Part shown: positions 33,650 through 45,333 of the stretch, one piece after another
How positions within the stretch are numbered: position 1 is the first letter of the stretch
Layout: each line of letters starts with the position of its first letter
Source: Mesostigma viride
Lineage: Eukaryota; Streptophyta; Mesostigmatophyceae; Mesostigmatales; Mesostigmataceae
Assembly (NCBI GenBank): GCA_009746045.1
Contig: RPFO01000165.1
Span: 7,285,735 to 7,349,734, forward strand
Direction of reading: 5' to 3'
Length of the DNA stretch: 64,000 nt
Position numbers and translations under genes: made by a program
Notes under the pieces: generated by a model
What the model saw: the letters and a program-made list of their open reading frames with translations, nothing else
Database searches by the model: none
What the model was told of the DNA's origin: nothing

Positions 33650-36600
33650 GCTCTAGGATGAGAGGGTCAGGATTGGGGTCCCAGGTTGGGATTCTAGCGT
33701 GAAGGTTTCAGGTGAAGGAAGCAAATATACAAATTACTGGTAGTAAGTGTACTAACAGAGAGAGAGTAGCGAAAACTGCAACATAAAAAGGCGGCAAATT
33801 AACCACAAACGATTGCCAGCCACTGACTTGGAAGCAAGGGGGTATGCGGAGCCGGCAGCCACTCTATCTCAGCAACTCGTTGCTAATGGTGGGTAGGCAG
33901 CTACACGCCCAGCCTCTTCACATTCCTGCACCCTAAAACTGTATGGTATGCGGAAAATAACGGTGCACTCTCCTCGCTCAATGGCACCAGACATCATGCT
34001 GCCCAGGCTCCCTGGCCTCTCTGTGACTGGGTGCAGGTATCAGGCCTTCCCGGGAACCAACCTTTCCAGATCGGGGACCCCGAGTGGCTTGTACGGTTTC
34101 ATCGGATCGCTGGACCATCCAGACGTTGCCACCTCCGCGCTCCGCCCCGAGATGGCTGAGATAGCCGCGCTGTGGCCCGACTGGCGGAACAAGCTGATGC
34201 TGACGCGAGGAGACGTAGGATACGGATATGATCCATCCTCGCCACGGTTGGCCATCGCCGCCATTATGCACCCTTCCTTTCAATCCTAACGATTCGATAT
34301 ATGATATTATAGTTTACTCAGCGAAGAGAATTTATTCTAGATGGCAGTTGGCCTAATTGCACCCAGAAAACTGGTAGGGGGTAGCCAACGCTTTATTCCC
34401 CAAACCTACATCCAAGTAAATGCGATGCTGAACGAAACCTTGCCAAGACATCAATCCTTAGACGACAAGAAATTCAAAGGAATCGTTGCTATCCCAATCA
34501 CGAGATTGTGGATCTGCATTCACGTTCAATCCTAAACTCCAGTCCAGCAACGCACTGAGCTGCGAGCTTGATCTTGCAATGATGGCATCTCCTCTCCACA
34601 ACGGTAAGCAGTTCAAATGTTACCGAGCAAGGAGAGATCTCCAAGGCTTGTTATGCACGCGAGAAACAGTTTCTAAAGTAGATGACCGTGAATTGCAGCC
34701 AGTATGCAGTGTCTCGGGGTTTTGGTTCTAGGTAATTTTGGTAATTTTCACGCGACAGCGAGCGCATTCAGCGCCAAGTGGAGCAAAGTGGAGCCCTGAT
34801 GCATCGCCATGTAAGTACCAACTACTTCGGTCTGTTGTTGTTGCCCAGTGACTGACAACTTGTGACATAGAAAAAATCGGGGATTAGAACCTGATTATTG
34901 GGTAACCAGCTGGTCGATACGTGGTACCCCTTTCACCTAACGATATTCCTATTGGTTAATAAAAATACCCATTTACCCGGATTAGAACCTGATTAAAGAA
35001 CGAAACTAATGTATTAGTTACGTAACTTGACGCCAGTTCCGGCCGTCTGTTTAAAGTTAAAACGTTACAAATGATTCGCAAGAGTCGATTGTTGCAATTG
35101 TTGGGCGGAGCAGCGGTGCAATATTTACAGTAAACGAGCCGCGCCTGTGACGTGCGCCCGCATACTTCCCCAGTTATTTCAAATGGCTGCCTGAGCGAGA
35201 GCGTTTGGCGCTCTGAGCTATCAGCTGCCTAGGATGTACGGGACGATGCAGTGCACAAACCTGCCACCGAGCTGAAGTGAAAGTCGCGTCTTTGGGCGTC
35301 CTTTTGTATCTTACAATCAGCTATGGCGACCCACGTCAGGCTACGGCTAGCTAGAAACTCGTGATTCAGCGGACGCCATGCATGGTAGAGAATGCGGCCT
35401 TTGCTGGGCCAATCCTTGGCTTCTCTATCCGCTGCCGCAAAAGGTGTCACCGTGCATTCCCGCCACGCAGTCTCGCGAACTAGGAAGTTGCGCCATTGCT
35501 GCTCGCCGCTGTCAGCTCGATTTAGTCACAGAAACTTGTGCATTCAGAGAAAAACCGCTTGGCAAGGACCCGGAAAAGGCTGTGTTGTTGCAGAAACGAC
35601 AAGGGAGAAGAGGGATAGAGAGCAACGGCAGAAGGTGCGTACCGGACCCTCCGTGTTGGCTAAGCAAGCGTGTGAGAGGGCCGTGGTCTTAACTGGACAC
35701 CACTGCGCTTCTGCAGTGTGGCCCCTTGCTATGTTTAGGGCTCTGATCGTAGCAGCCTCTGTTTTTGTGTTATATCGTCCTACGTACTGTACGGGCGTAG
35801 GCGCTGACGAGAATTTTTTTACAGGCTAGCAAAATGTGGATCCTGTTCTCTACCCTTACGTCAGGCATAACAACGCTTCTCACATCTCGTGAAGCTTGGC
35901 TGTGTAGCGCTTGCTCATGGATGGTAGAAGTTGCCGGGCTTGAATAATACTTGTCGAGTCGCGGGGTTGCTCTGCCGGACATGTGCACTTCAATGCCAGT
36001 TATCAGCGCGTTTTGGTCGCTTGTCCCTTGCCGTCCACACTAGTTTCCGGGCTAGAAACGTGCTCCGAGCATGCAACTGAATCACCACAAGTTGTATTGG
36101 GATTACTGGGATGGGAGTAACTAGCGGACATGCCATGCATGCGTGCACACTGCATCTTTTCCCCCTGCTAGCATGCATGGGGGTGTAAAGGAAAAATGGA
36201 GGTATAATAGACTGGATAAGGGGATGACAAGTCGTTTTGAGCCTTGTGCTTTTGCTCTGTTTTTGCTTATGAAGGGGGAGGGGCGGTGAGGCGGTGAACC
36301 CCACACGCAGGGGGCAGGGAATCGTTGCCCTGAATAGGGGTGGAAAAGCGGAATTCGCAGGGGAAAGCCCCCGCTTCATAATGAGTGTGGGGACAAATTG
36401 CAGCATTTTATTACGATGAAAGGGTCAGAGCATGGTCGGTAAGGGGGGCGAAGGGATTGTTGCATGGTTGGTAGGGTGAAAGGGGCGGTGCATGTGAGGT
36501 GGGGAGAAAGAATCCGTGCATGGCAGTTTAGGCCGAGGCGCCATGCACATGAACGGCTCCTTTGCATTTGACCGGTCGTGTACAATTGGAGCAAACTCCC

Positions 36601-36930
36601 TCGCATGCGTCTCAGGCAACCCCCGTCGCCGCCCTTTCCATTTCTAATGTGATCCATGAACCATGTTGTTACTACTGATCAGAGCAACAATGTTGATTTT
36701 GTTGTGAGGGTGGTTAAGTTTAGTCTGGAACTCAGCATCTTCTTTCCCAATCATCCCCACCACTTTCTGTCCGGTGTCGCCGACCCCTGTGCCGCGCCCT
36801 CCTACGGAACATGCGGAACACGGCAGCTCCCCGTGCTCCCCATGCCCACTCTTGTTTTTTTGGCCCGTGTCATTATCACGGCGTCATCACGTCGTCATCA
36901 GGGCGTCGTCGCCTCTAGTCCCTCTTCTCA
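33650..36930. other. Low-repeat stretch without a recognised gene
   Basis: Several open frames of about 110-145 codons occur (plus 33948-34289, plus 35392-35829, minus 35990-36406), but none has a domain I recognise, a supporting splice structure or coding-like composition. An unannotated non-conserved gene or a long non-coding transcript cannot be excluded. Confidence 0.4.
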
Positions 36931-36932
36931 GC

Positions 36933-37110
36933 TTTGCTGCTGTGATCGCCTCTTCTGTGCCGATCCCATTTGTCATCTTGTCACTTTTGTTGCTGCTGTG
37001 ATCGCCTCCTCTGTGGCGATCCCATTTGTCATCTTGTCACTTTTGTTGCTGCTGTGATCGCCTCTTCTGTGGCGATCCCATTTGTCATCGTGTCACTTTT
37101 GTTATCTTGC
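36933..37110 (+). repeat. 56-bp tandem repeat, about three copies
   Basis: TGCTGCTGTGATCGCCTC recurs at 36935, 36991 and 37047, each followed by TCTGTG(C/G)CGATCCCATTT and GTCATC. It lies just upstream of the EEP gene start. Confidence 0.9.
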
Positions 37111-37219
37111 CAGTGCAAGGGCCGATGCATGAAGCGGTGGTCCCCCTTCTGGTGTAGGATGTAGGGGTTCTTGGCCCATCACTCACCCATCAGCGATCCT
37201 TCTCGTTCTATGGACACAG

Positions 37220-40200
37220 ATGGAGGAGGAGTTGAAGGATGTAGTGGTGCCCCAATTTCGAGACGTGGGGTTGGGCGAGGAGTCTCCAGGGACATCGGCG
37301 GCGCCCGCATCTTCGGCCACTCCGGGGAACCGCCCTGCCCAGGGTGTGTGTTCCTTCCTTGCGTGTGCATGCGTGTGGTTGTGGGTGGGGGGTGGGGGGT
37401 GGGGGGTGGGGGGTGGGGGTGGGGGGTGGGGGTGGGGGTGGGGGTGGGGGGTGGGGGGTGGGGGTGGGGGGTGGGGGGTGGGGGTGGGGGGTGGGGGTGG
37501 GGGGTGGGGGTGGGGGTGGGGGGTGGGGGGGGGGGGGGGGGGTGGGGGGCGGGGGGCAGGGGGCGGGGGGCGGTGGGTGCGCGTGCTTGTGTGTGTGCGT
37601 GCATTTGTGCATGTGGGTGGTTGGGGGATCCAGCGGAAGGATTTATACCCTGAACCTGGAAGCGTTGCGGGGGGTTCACTTATACCCTGAACCTGGAAGC
37701 GTTGCGGGGTGTTCAGGTTCTTCCTTGTGTCCAGGCATGGCACGTCCTCAACCTTTGGCCCGGTGGTGCTTGGTATGGTTGTTCTATGCCACCTGGACCA
37801 TCGATTGCGAGGCGACGAGCACGCAATGACATCAAATGGGCCATGTAAAAGAGTGGGCGTTGGGTTCACTTCCAAGTAGCACTTGATGGCTCACGCAACA
37901 GCGACATCATCCGGGGTCTGCGATCTTCATTCGTTCTGCGATTCAATTCTGGCGCCCGTGGCCTCTCCCCTCGTGTTTCCCTCTGCAGGGGCCAGCCTCC
38001 GATTCAAGGTCATCTCTTTTAACGTCCTCGCGCAGGTGAGGGCATACTTTCGGCGCAAGCTCTCTCCCACGTGCGTCTGCATAGGTAGGTTGTTCTGCCG
38101 GCGCAAAAGTGTAAGGTCTCCGTCTTGTACGGTCCTCGCGCAGGTGGGCACGGCAGCCACCGTGGGGTGGCGGGTGGGATGCCAGAGAGTATGCATGTGA
38201 GGTGTAGGGGGTGTGAAGGCGCATGGCCGAGAGGATGTCAAGGACGTGCTTGGGTCAGTGGGCTGGCTAGTGCATCCGGTGATCCTCATTATTATTTTAC
38301 TATGTTATTATACCTTTTTTTATACTCTTAGTAGTATAGAATGTATCCTTGGTATAGAATGGTTGCCTCCTTGGTGTAGAGTGGTTGCCTCCTTGGTGTA
38401 GAATGGTTGCCTCCTTGGTGTAGAATGGTTGCCTCCTTGGTGCAGAATGGTTGCCTCCTTGGTGTAGAATGGTTGCCTCCTTGGTGTAGAATGGTTGCCT
38501 CCTTGGTGTAGAATGGTTGCCTCCTTGGTGTAGAATGGTTGCCTCCTTGGTGTAGAATGGTTGCCTCCTTGGTGTAGAATGGTTGCCTCCTTGGTGTAGA
38601 ATGGTTGCCTCCTTGGTGTAGAATGGTTGCCTCCTTGGTGTAGAATGGTTGCCTCCTTGGTGTAGAATGGTTGCCTCCTTGGTGTAGAATGGTTGCCTCC
38701 TTGGTGTAGAATGGTTGCCTCCTTGGTGTAGAATGGTTGCCTCCTTGGTGTAGAATGGTTGCCTCCTTGGTGTAGAATGGTTGCCTCCTTGGTGTAGAAT
38801 GGGTGCCTCCTTGGTGTAGAATGGTTGCCTCCTTGGTGTAGAATGGTTGCCTCCTTGGTGTAGAATGGTTGCCTCCTTGGTGTAGAATGGTTGCCCCCTT
38901 GGTGTAGAATGGTTGCCTCCTTGGTGTAGAATGGTTGCCTCCTTGGTGTAGAATGGTTTCCTGCTTGGTGTGGAATGGTTGCAACAACTGCATGGCTGTA
39001 CAGCGCTAGCGTCCTGCTTCATTGTTATCGTGGCATCCTGCTGTACTTGGATCGTTAAATATAATATGTAGCATATAAATATAATATGTTATATATACAG
39101 TGTAGCACATAAATGAGATAACCACGAAGAATATGTAATATATACAATGTAGCATATAAATGAGATAACCATGAAGAATATGTAATATATACAGTGTAGC
39201 ATATAAATGAGATAACCATTAAGAATATGTAATGTATACAATGTAGCATATAAATTAGATAACCACGAAGAACATGCGGCATGTAGCGAGAGGGGCACGT
39301 TGTCGTGGCGTCCTACCGATCGCTCAATGGTATGCCTTTATAGGGTGGTTATCTAATTTATATGCTACATTGTATATATTACAGCGTCCTACCGATCGCT
39401 CAATGGTATGCCTTTATAGGGTCATAGGGAGTACAGGCAGATGGCTTGTCCTCCTTCATGGGGGTGGGGGGCGGGGCTATCTTTATATGCTCAACGCCCT
39501 GTGGCCTTTGATCGGCTGCGCTGCCTTGCCCTGAGCAGACCGTAGACCGTAGCTGAATCTGACCTGTGCTGCCCCATGTCATGTCGCCAGTGTCACTGTA
39601 CCGCCCCATGTCGTCAGTTACACTGTACCAAAGGAATTCAGAGTCTCATCGCGGGCCGAGCGCACATGTGCATTGCCACCCCTGGTGTCTGTGTAGGTGT
39701 GCGTGTACTAGGCATGTCTTTACCATGGCTTAGCCTTCGAGGCGTTGCTTCACTTTATCACGTCACCTCATCGAGCCTTATCAAACACATCAAGCCCTAT
39801 CAAATCACCTTTATCAAACCTTATCAAACACCTCGAACCTTATCAAACCACCTTATCAAACCTTATCAAACACCTCGAACCTTATCAAACCATCTTATCA
39901 AACCTTTCGAACCTTATCAAACCTGATGAAACATCATGTCATGCGATTGCATCAGCCTCACCTCGTTGAAGTGGAGCCTTTCGGTGGCGTGCTTTGTGCC
40001 TACCAATGACTCCTTGCGCCCTGTGTGTGCGTATGCCTGTCTGCGCGTGAGCAGGTGTACGTTCGGTCCTCCCTGTTCCCACATTCACATAATGTCGCGC
40101 TGCGGTAAGCCACGCTTTAATGTTGGCCGCCTCTTGCTCTGGTTCTGGGTCTCTTCCTTTTCTTGTAAGAGACGGACTGCGTAATCGATTGCCTGTTTGA

Positions 40201-43045
40201 TATGCCTCCTGCCCCCCCCGCCCTCTCTTCGTTGACCACGCGCCAGGTGGGAGAGGCGCTCCAAACCTCTGGCCTAATCGATTGCCCATTTGATATGCCC
40301 CGCCCCCGGACCCCCCCTTCCCGTCGCCCCGTGGACCACCCGCCAGGTGGAAGCGGCGCTCCAAAGCCATGGCGCTGCTGCTGTCCTCCATCGGTGCTGA
40401 CTTTCTGCTGCTGCAGGTGCGGGTGATATTTGTTACAGAACGGGTCACTATAGCACGGTGGGTCATTATAGTGCAGGTGAAGGGGTAGTGCCGCTGCTGT
40501 CGACAACCTTGCTTCCGGTGCGACCACTGTTCACTGTAGCGTGGGTACTCGGACATACCGGCTGGGCTTTGGCAGGCATGGCTCGCCTCTGTGGGGTCCC
40601 TATGTGGCCCCGATTCTTTGCTCTTGTGTTGTCTGTGCTGCAAAAGTTTTGCTTTGGGCGTGTTAGCTACTTTACTTGGAATGATGAGTATACGTGGGAT
40701 GGCCTTATCGACAGCTTTGTTAGGCTTGTGTGCTAGTGCCACTGTTTGCGCGCCAGCTGTCGCCACCTTGATGGGTGGATGCTGTTGGCGTCGGGGCCGT
40801 AGGGCTTCCGTACAGGATGTGATGCCTTTGCAGTTGCTCGGTGTGCGGTGGTAAGGTACTACTATGTTTGGTGTAATTATAGAATTTAGGCTGGGGTGAT
40901 CCGTGCCATCACATGTTGCCACAGGGTGTGGACCACAACAGAAAGGGTTGCTAGGGTTGGTGTTTTGTTTCAAGAAGCAATGCTTTTTGAAACTGGGGTT
41001 GTCTTGTCATCCTATCGAGTTGCCACAGGAGGTGGGCCAGTACGAGGAATTCCGACACCAAGCACTTGTGGTACAGGAATATGGCGTCTGTGCCTGGCCT
41101 GTGTTGGTACAGAAATATTGCGCTTGCTAGGTTGGGATTGTTGGGGCGATGCCTGTGGCCCATAGTCGTGGGCAAAGCCGATGCACCAGGAGGACTTCCA
41201 CAGCCCCTACAGTGTAAATACAAGACTGCCGTTGTGGGGTTGTGGTGGTCTCATAAGGTGGACTTGTACCATGTCTACGAGCCCATCATGGCTGCGCCAT
41301 CTTGCTATGCTCAAGCACTCTATTTATATATATTCATTCTATTTATATATATATATTAATTCTACTTATATATATTCTATATAACCCCTATTGAGTGATA
41401 GGGGCTTGTGGGGTACCTGGGAGCCAATCTTTATTGATGATGATTGAGTGATAAAATATCGTACACATGTTTATCGATAATGATATACTACTACAGTAGA
41501 AGTAGTAACGATATGTATATATATTCATTCTATTTATATATTTATCAATATCAATGAATATATATCTTCTATCGGCCTGCAGGAGGTGGACCAGTACGAG
41601 GACTTCTACAAGCCGATCATGGAGGCCAACGGGTATGGCAGCGTCTACAAGCTGCGCACTGGCCACAAGAAGGACGGGAGCGCCATCTTCTTCCGCAGGG
41701 AGCGGTGCGTGTTGGGTGGCAAGAAATGATTTGTAGAGTGAGGAAGAAATTGGTGGTGTCCCCTTGTAATATATTTGATTGCCGAGCTGTCGTTGGCTGC
41801 CTTTCAGAGCCCTGTCCGTTTGATACCACAAAATAATGCTGGCTTCCCCATGCTTCCCTGGGCTCCCCATGCCTCCCTTGGCTCCCCACCACCACACCGC
41901 CACCACTCAAACAGCTTCGCGCGGCAACCCCTTGTTCACCCATCTCTCCGGTTTGAGCTGCTCCTGCGCCACCAAACTACATCCTCTTTTCATACTCGTC
42001 TACTTTCAGGCCTGCACTGGTTGTCACATTGATTGTTATCATGCCTTTCGTTCTGTTTACCGTCCACCCGCCCCCCCCCCTGCCAGGTTTGAGCTGCTCG
42101 CGTGCCGCGACATTGAGTTCAACGACCTGGCACCGCCGATGACGGACGCAGAAGCAGCCGAGGCGGCGGAGGCCGCAGCGACAGGTGGCGCGATGGGAGG
42201 CGCCGAGAGCGACCGTGAGGCGCTGGAAGACAGCGTGCGCGCGCGGGGGGAGGCCAATGGGAAAGGGGGCCGGGGGGCCAGCGCCAACAACAATGGTGAC
42301 AGGAGCGACACGAATAAAAATGATTTTTCCAATAATATCAATAATAATAATAATAATAATAATAATGGCAGCGCTAGCAGCAGCAGCGTCAGCAGCGCGG
42401 TCAGCAGCCGTCAGCCCTCCAGCCACGACGGCACGCCTTACCTGCCCGCTGCGCCCCCTAAAGTGGCTGTCTCCCCGCGGGCCGACGGTGGGTCATCCGT
42501 TACGGCAGCCAGCGGCAGCGGCAACTCCTTGGCCCTGGGACTCAAGCGTGCCGGCGCCGCGTCTCAGCTGGCCCAGGCCAGGGGGGCTCCCCAGGGGGGC
42601 GGGGACAAGCGCCCACCGGAAGCAGAGACGAGCGGCGCTGGGTGGGGGGCGGTCGTTGGCACAATCGTTGGCACGGTGGAGCCCACGGCGGGGGCCATGC
42701 CAGGCATGATGTCAGCATCCGGGGGGCTGACATCAGTAGCGGTCGATGGAGCGGTCAGTAGCGGCGGTGGTGGCAGTGGTGGCGTTGGAGGTGGAGGCAC
42801 GACGGCACCTGCTGCCACCGTGGTTGTCTCGGCCAAAGTGGAGGCCAACAACTCGAAGAAGCAGTTCTACAACCACCCACGCCTGCGCTGGATTCGTGAC
42901 GATGTGGCGGTCATGGCCAAGTTTGTCAGCAGGGAGGACCCCTCCAGGGTGCTTGTGCTGTCGTCGTCGCATCTGTTCTGGTGCGTGGCTTTTTCGTGGC
43001 GGAAATATCCCAGTCTTGAAATTGTTCTGTGTTGGCTGTTTGCTA

Positions 43046-43144
<99 letters not shown>

Positions 43145-45333
43145 ATCTCTCTCTCTATATATATATCCCCCCCTTCTGCTACAAATGCATGTGCATGCAT
43201 TGCCCTGCATCATGGTCGGTGCGTGCCCTCTCTGCATCAAGTGCTAAGAGCTGTTGAGATTTCCTAGTGAACTCATGCGTGGGCCCTCTTGCTATCAACA
43301 TGGCCCTCTTCTAGATACCTCCACCCTACCACCTCTACATTATTGCTGCTGCCTCGCCTCCACCTCACCTTCACCTCATCTCAACCTCACCGCAACCTCA
43401 CCTTCTCCTCTCCTCTACCCTAAACTCTTCTCTATGCTCCATAGCCTAATGCCCCGCCGTTGATGGCCCCGCACCTCTCCCTACGCTGCCCTGCCATTCA
43501 TGGCCCCAGGGACCCCCTGCTGGACGACGTCAAGCTGGCCCAGGCGCGGCTGCTAGTGGACCGCGTGGCGCAGTTCCGCGACGAACCGACGCCCGTCACC
43601 GCCCCAATACCTGCGCCAGCCACGTCCACAGTGGCAGGCGAGCCCATGGCCATGACCGCACAAAGCACCAGCGCGGGTGCAGGCCCAGCGAGTGCCGGCA
43701 GCGGGCCCATGCCCGGCAGCAGCGCAGCAGCACCAAGTCCCGCGGTCCCGGCAGCCACTGCTCGTCCTGTAGCGACATCGGTGGGTGGACGAGGCGCCGT
43801 GGGCCAAGGGGTGGGTGGCCGGGCCGTTTCGTCCCCTCTAGGGACCTCCAGAGAGGGCGCGGGTGGTGCCTCTGGTGCTGACATCATTGAGCGGTTTGAG
43901 GAGGCGAGCGGCGCCCCTGCTGCTGCCATACGGCACCCACTGCCCGTCATCATCGGCGGCGACTTCAACTCGAAACCGGACAGCAAGGTGGGTACCCCTA
44001 GTACATAGCACTAGGATGACAACTATGCTCATCCCCCCTGACAGCACAGCAACGTTCGCCCACCTCCCATTGCTGCTGTGCTACCACCTGCCGTTGCTCA
44101 TGCCTACCAGTTTGACGATTCATTTCATCCACTGCTGCTATCATGTTGTGCTGCTGCTGTTAGCATTCGCAGTGTCGGGTGTCAGTAGAGTAGTGGGTGT
44201 GCCCGCCGCCATGTATGGATGTGTGGACATGAAAATGCAGCGGTATTCCAGGCTCAATGGAGGTACGGTGACTTCAAACTTGGGATTGCATGCCAGCAGT
44301 TGAATAGCCAGCATGGATTTATGTTGTTGTTTAGTATTTGGAGGCAAGATGTTTTGTACCTCAAGTATATCAAGGAGACAACCAGCGCAGGCCAGAAATC
44401 GGGAGAATCCGGACCATGGTAGCTCGAGCCTGCCGTTATCTTGTCCGCGTGTTCGAGTCGTTCAGGATGATGAAGATGAATGGTGATGGAAATGTGTATC
44501 CTTGTGCATTGAAGTTATGGCTGGCTTACGTGTAGAGCGACTAGATGACCTAGACGGTGGGGCCGGAAACAGCATGCTTGATCAGGGCGTGTGTTTCGAG
44601 CCTAACTGGCCGGGAGTGTCTAGTGGTGAGCACCATTGCTGCGATCGCTCAAGTATATGTATGGAACTGCAAGTGTGTAACCCAACACACTAACTATTGT
44701 TACCTGCAAGACTAACTCCTATTACATAGAAGTATTGTCCCTCACTGCTACTAATGCTGCTGTTTCCAACAAGATACGGACCTTTCTTAACTGCTGAGCG
44801 AGTCGAGTTGCTTACCACAACCCCTTTAACGTGCTTCCCTTTTTCCCATGCGATCCGATCGCGCAGGTCTACCACTTCCTGCGTCCTGTATGGGATGAAT
44901 GAGTATCGATGTAGCAGCTACTAATCCTACCTATCTTGCTATGCTTGCAAACATCGCGCAGGTCTACCACTTCCTGGCGTCAGCGAGCGAATCCCTCGAC
45001 AAGCAGTGCACCGCGAACTACGACAGCTACGTGGCGCAGGCGGACGCCACAGGGACCGCCTGCGACCCCCAGGGGGGCGCGGAGCTCTTTCCCTGCGCGT
45101 GCCTAGGCCTGGAGAGCGCGTATGGCGGCGCCGAGCCCCAGTTCACCACCTACTGCCCCGACTTCACAGGCACGATCGACTATATTTGGCACACGGGGGC
45201 GGGCACGGGGTTGCAGGTGACCCAGCGGCTGCAGCTGCCGGTGAGGGGGGAAAAGTCGCTGGACGTGGGCCTCCCTAATTACAGCCACCCGAGCGACCAT
45301 CTGCCGATAGGGGCCGAGTTTGAGCTGAGCTGA
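37220..45333 (+). CDS. CCR4/nocturnin-type EEP-domain nuclease, eight exons
   Basis: Exons: 37220-37343, 37989-38035, 40055-40104, 40347-40416, 41583-41704, 42087-42980, 43510-43987 and 44962-45333 (TGA at 45331). All phases agree, giving 718 residues. Conserved blocks appear in order: RFKVISFNVLAQVYVRSSLF (metal-binding Asn), ADFLLLQEVDQYEDFYKPIM (catalytic Glu), SSSHLFWDPLLDDVKLAQA, IIGGDFNSKPDS (Asp/Asn) and NYSHPSDHLPIGAEFEL (catalytic Asp-His). This is the exonuclease-endonuclease-phosphatase fold as in CCR4, nocturnin and Angel proteins, Mg-dependent phosphodiesterases that mostly act on mRNA poly(A) tails or related substrates. No leucine-rich repeats are seen, unlike CCR4. Two low-complexity inserts, about 230 residues in exon 6 (Asn tract at 42340-42365) and about 110 in exon 7, interrupt the domain. 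The start at 37220 is the first ATG in frame with exon 1; an upstream exon is possible. Introns contain minisatellites and decoy copies of the splice junctions. Confidence 0.88.
37378..37565 (+). repeat. G-rich GGGGTGG tract in EEP intron 1
   Basis: About 185 bp made of (G)3-6 T runs such as GGGGGTGGGGGGTGGGG, with an 18-base or longer pure G run near 37530. It starts about 35 bp after the exon 1 donor on the transcribed sense strand and could form G-quadruplexes in DNA and pre-mRNA. Confidence 0.92.
37630..37720 (+). repeat. Short direct duplication in EEP intron 1
   Basis: TTATACCCTGAACCTGGAAG, then CGTTGCGGGG, appears at 37643 and again at 37680, about 38 bp apart. Confidence 0.85.
38024..38150 (+). 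repeat. Duplicated exon 2 end plus donor (EEP gene)
   Basis: The exon end and donor GTCCTCGCGCAG|GTGAGG (38024-38041) reappears as GTCCTCGCGCAG|GTGGGC at 38132-38149, 108 bp into the intron. Flanking similarity (CGGCGCAA) also recurs. Confidence 0.8.
38347..38975. repeat. 22-bp minisatellite, about 28 copies, EEP intron 2
   Basis: TTGGTGTAGAATGGTTGCCT, then CC, is repeated with few substitutions across 38347-38975. The minus strand shows a 22-residue super-repeat in open frames because 22 is not a multiple of three. Confidence 0.96.
39055..39425. repeat. AT-rich tandem units ending in a large hairpin
   Basis: About four 60-bp units of ATGTAGCATATAAATGAGAT, then AACCA(C/T)GAAGAATATG, span 39090-39275. 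The last unit (39229-39263) is the reverse complement of 39346-39382 (GGTTATCTAATTTATATGCT, then ACATTGTAT). A separate direct repeat, GCGTCCTACCGATCGCTCAA, then TGGTATGCC, occurs at 39308 and 39384. Confidence 0.85.
39770..39925 (+). repeat. CTTATCAAAC minisatellite
   Basis: CTTATCAAAC with linkers ACCTCGAAC and CACCTTATC is repeated about ten times in EEP intron 2. Confidence 0.88.
40180..40375 (+). repeat. Duplicated acceptor plus exon 4 start (EEP gene)
   Basis: The block TAATCGATTGCC, TTTGATATGCC, C-rich tract, ACCACCCGCCAG|GTGGAAGCGG, CGCTCCAAA occurs twice. The complete one leads into exon 4 at 40347. The other has its junction at 40247 (ACCACGCGCCAG|GTGGGAGAGG, CGCTCCAAA), 100 bp upstream. 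Confidence 0.88.
40905..41300 (+). pseudogene. Decayed copies of EEP exon 5
   Basis: At 41031-41056, TGCCACAG|GAGGTGGGCCAG, TACGAGGAATTC, matches the true acceptor and exon 5 start CTGCAG|GAGGTGGACCAG, TACGAGGACTTC at 41583, 544 bp downstream. A weaker version (CACAG|GGTGTGGACCA) starts at 40924. Further remnants resembling GAGGACTTCTACAAGCC (about 41190) and AAGCCGATCATGGAGGC (about 41280) follow. They have no consistent frame and look like relics of an exon duplication. Confidence 0.6.
41325..41580. repeat. TA-rich microsatellite region before EEP exon 5
   Basis: Repeated blocks of TATATATTCATTCTATTTAT at about 41328 and 41517, plus related TATATA stretches. Confidence 0.8.
41940..41975 (+). 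repeat. Duplicated exon 6 start (EEP gene)
   Basis: GTTTGAGCTGCTCCTGCGCC at 41951 matches the start of exon 6, GTTTGAGCTGCTCGCGTGCC at 42087, 136 bp downstream. The copy lies in intron 5, after CTCTCCG rather than an AG, so it is no longer an acceptor. Confidence 0.7.
42008..42040 (-). repeat. Diverged MITE end in EEP intron 5
   Basis: CAGGCCTGCACTGGTTGTCA, then CATTGATTG, is a diverged copy of the dispersed GGCCTGCGCTGGTTGTCTCC, then TTGATA, end sequence seen around 56 kb. Confidence 0.5.
43045..43165. repeat. (CT)n microsatellite in EEP intron 6
   Basis: About 110 bp of CTCTCTCT with a few TG interruptions, ending in TATATATA. Confidence 0.97.
44366..44550 (+). mobile_element. MITE-like dispersed element in EEP intron 7
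   Basis: It begins TATCAAGGAGACAACCAGCG, then CAGGCCAGAAATC, and runs about 180 bp to GGCTTACGTGTAGAGCGACT. The whole segment matches the reverse complement of 56430-56612. The right-hand inverted end is decayed here. Confidence 0.75.
44850..44985 (+). repeat. Duplicated acceptor plus exon 8 start (EEP gene)
   Basis: ATCGCGCAG|GTCTACCACTTCCT occurs at the exon edge 44867 and again at the functional edge 44962, 95 bp apart. Use of the upstream copy would enter TGA within about 12 codons, so the downstream copy should be the functional one. Confidence 0.88.

Noticed and set aside
37171-37875. Pro-rich or Gly-rich proteins on both strands
   Set aside because: They are translations of the G-rich tract in EEP intron 1.
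38300-39022. Minus-strand open frame with a 22-residue repeat as a gene
   Set aside because: It comes from the 22-bp minisatellite inside EEP intron 2; several frames are open at once.
39950-39985. LKW in TCGTTGAAGTGGAGC as the EEP LxWxxR segment
   Set aside because: Exons 40055-40104 and 40347-40416 supply this segment (ALRWKRRSKAM) with matching phases and flanking motifs, so the earlier match is coincidental.
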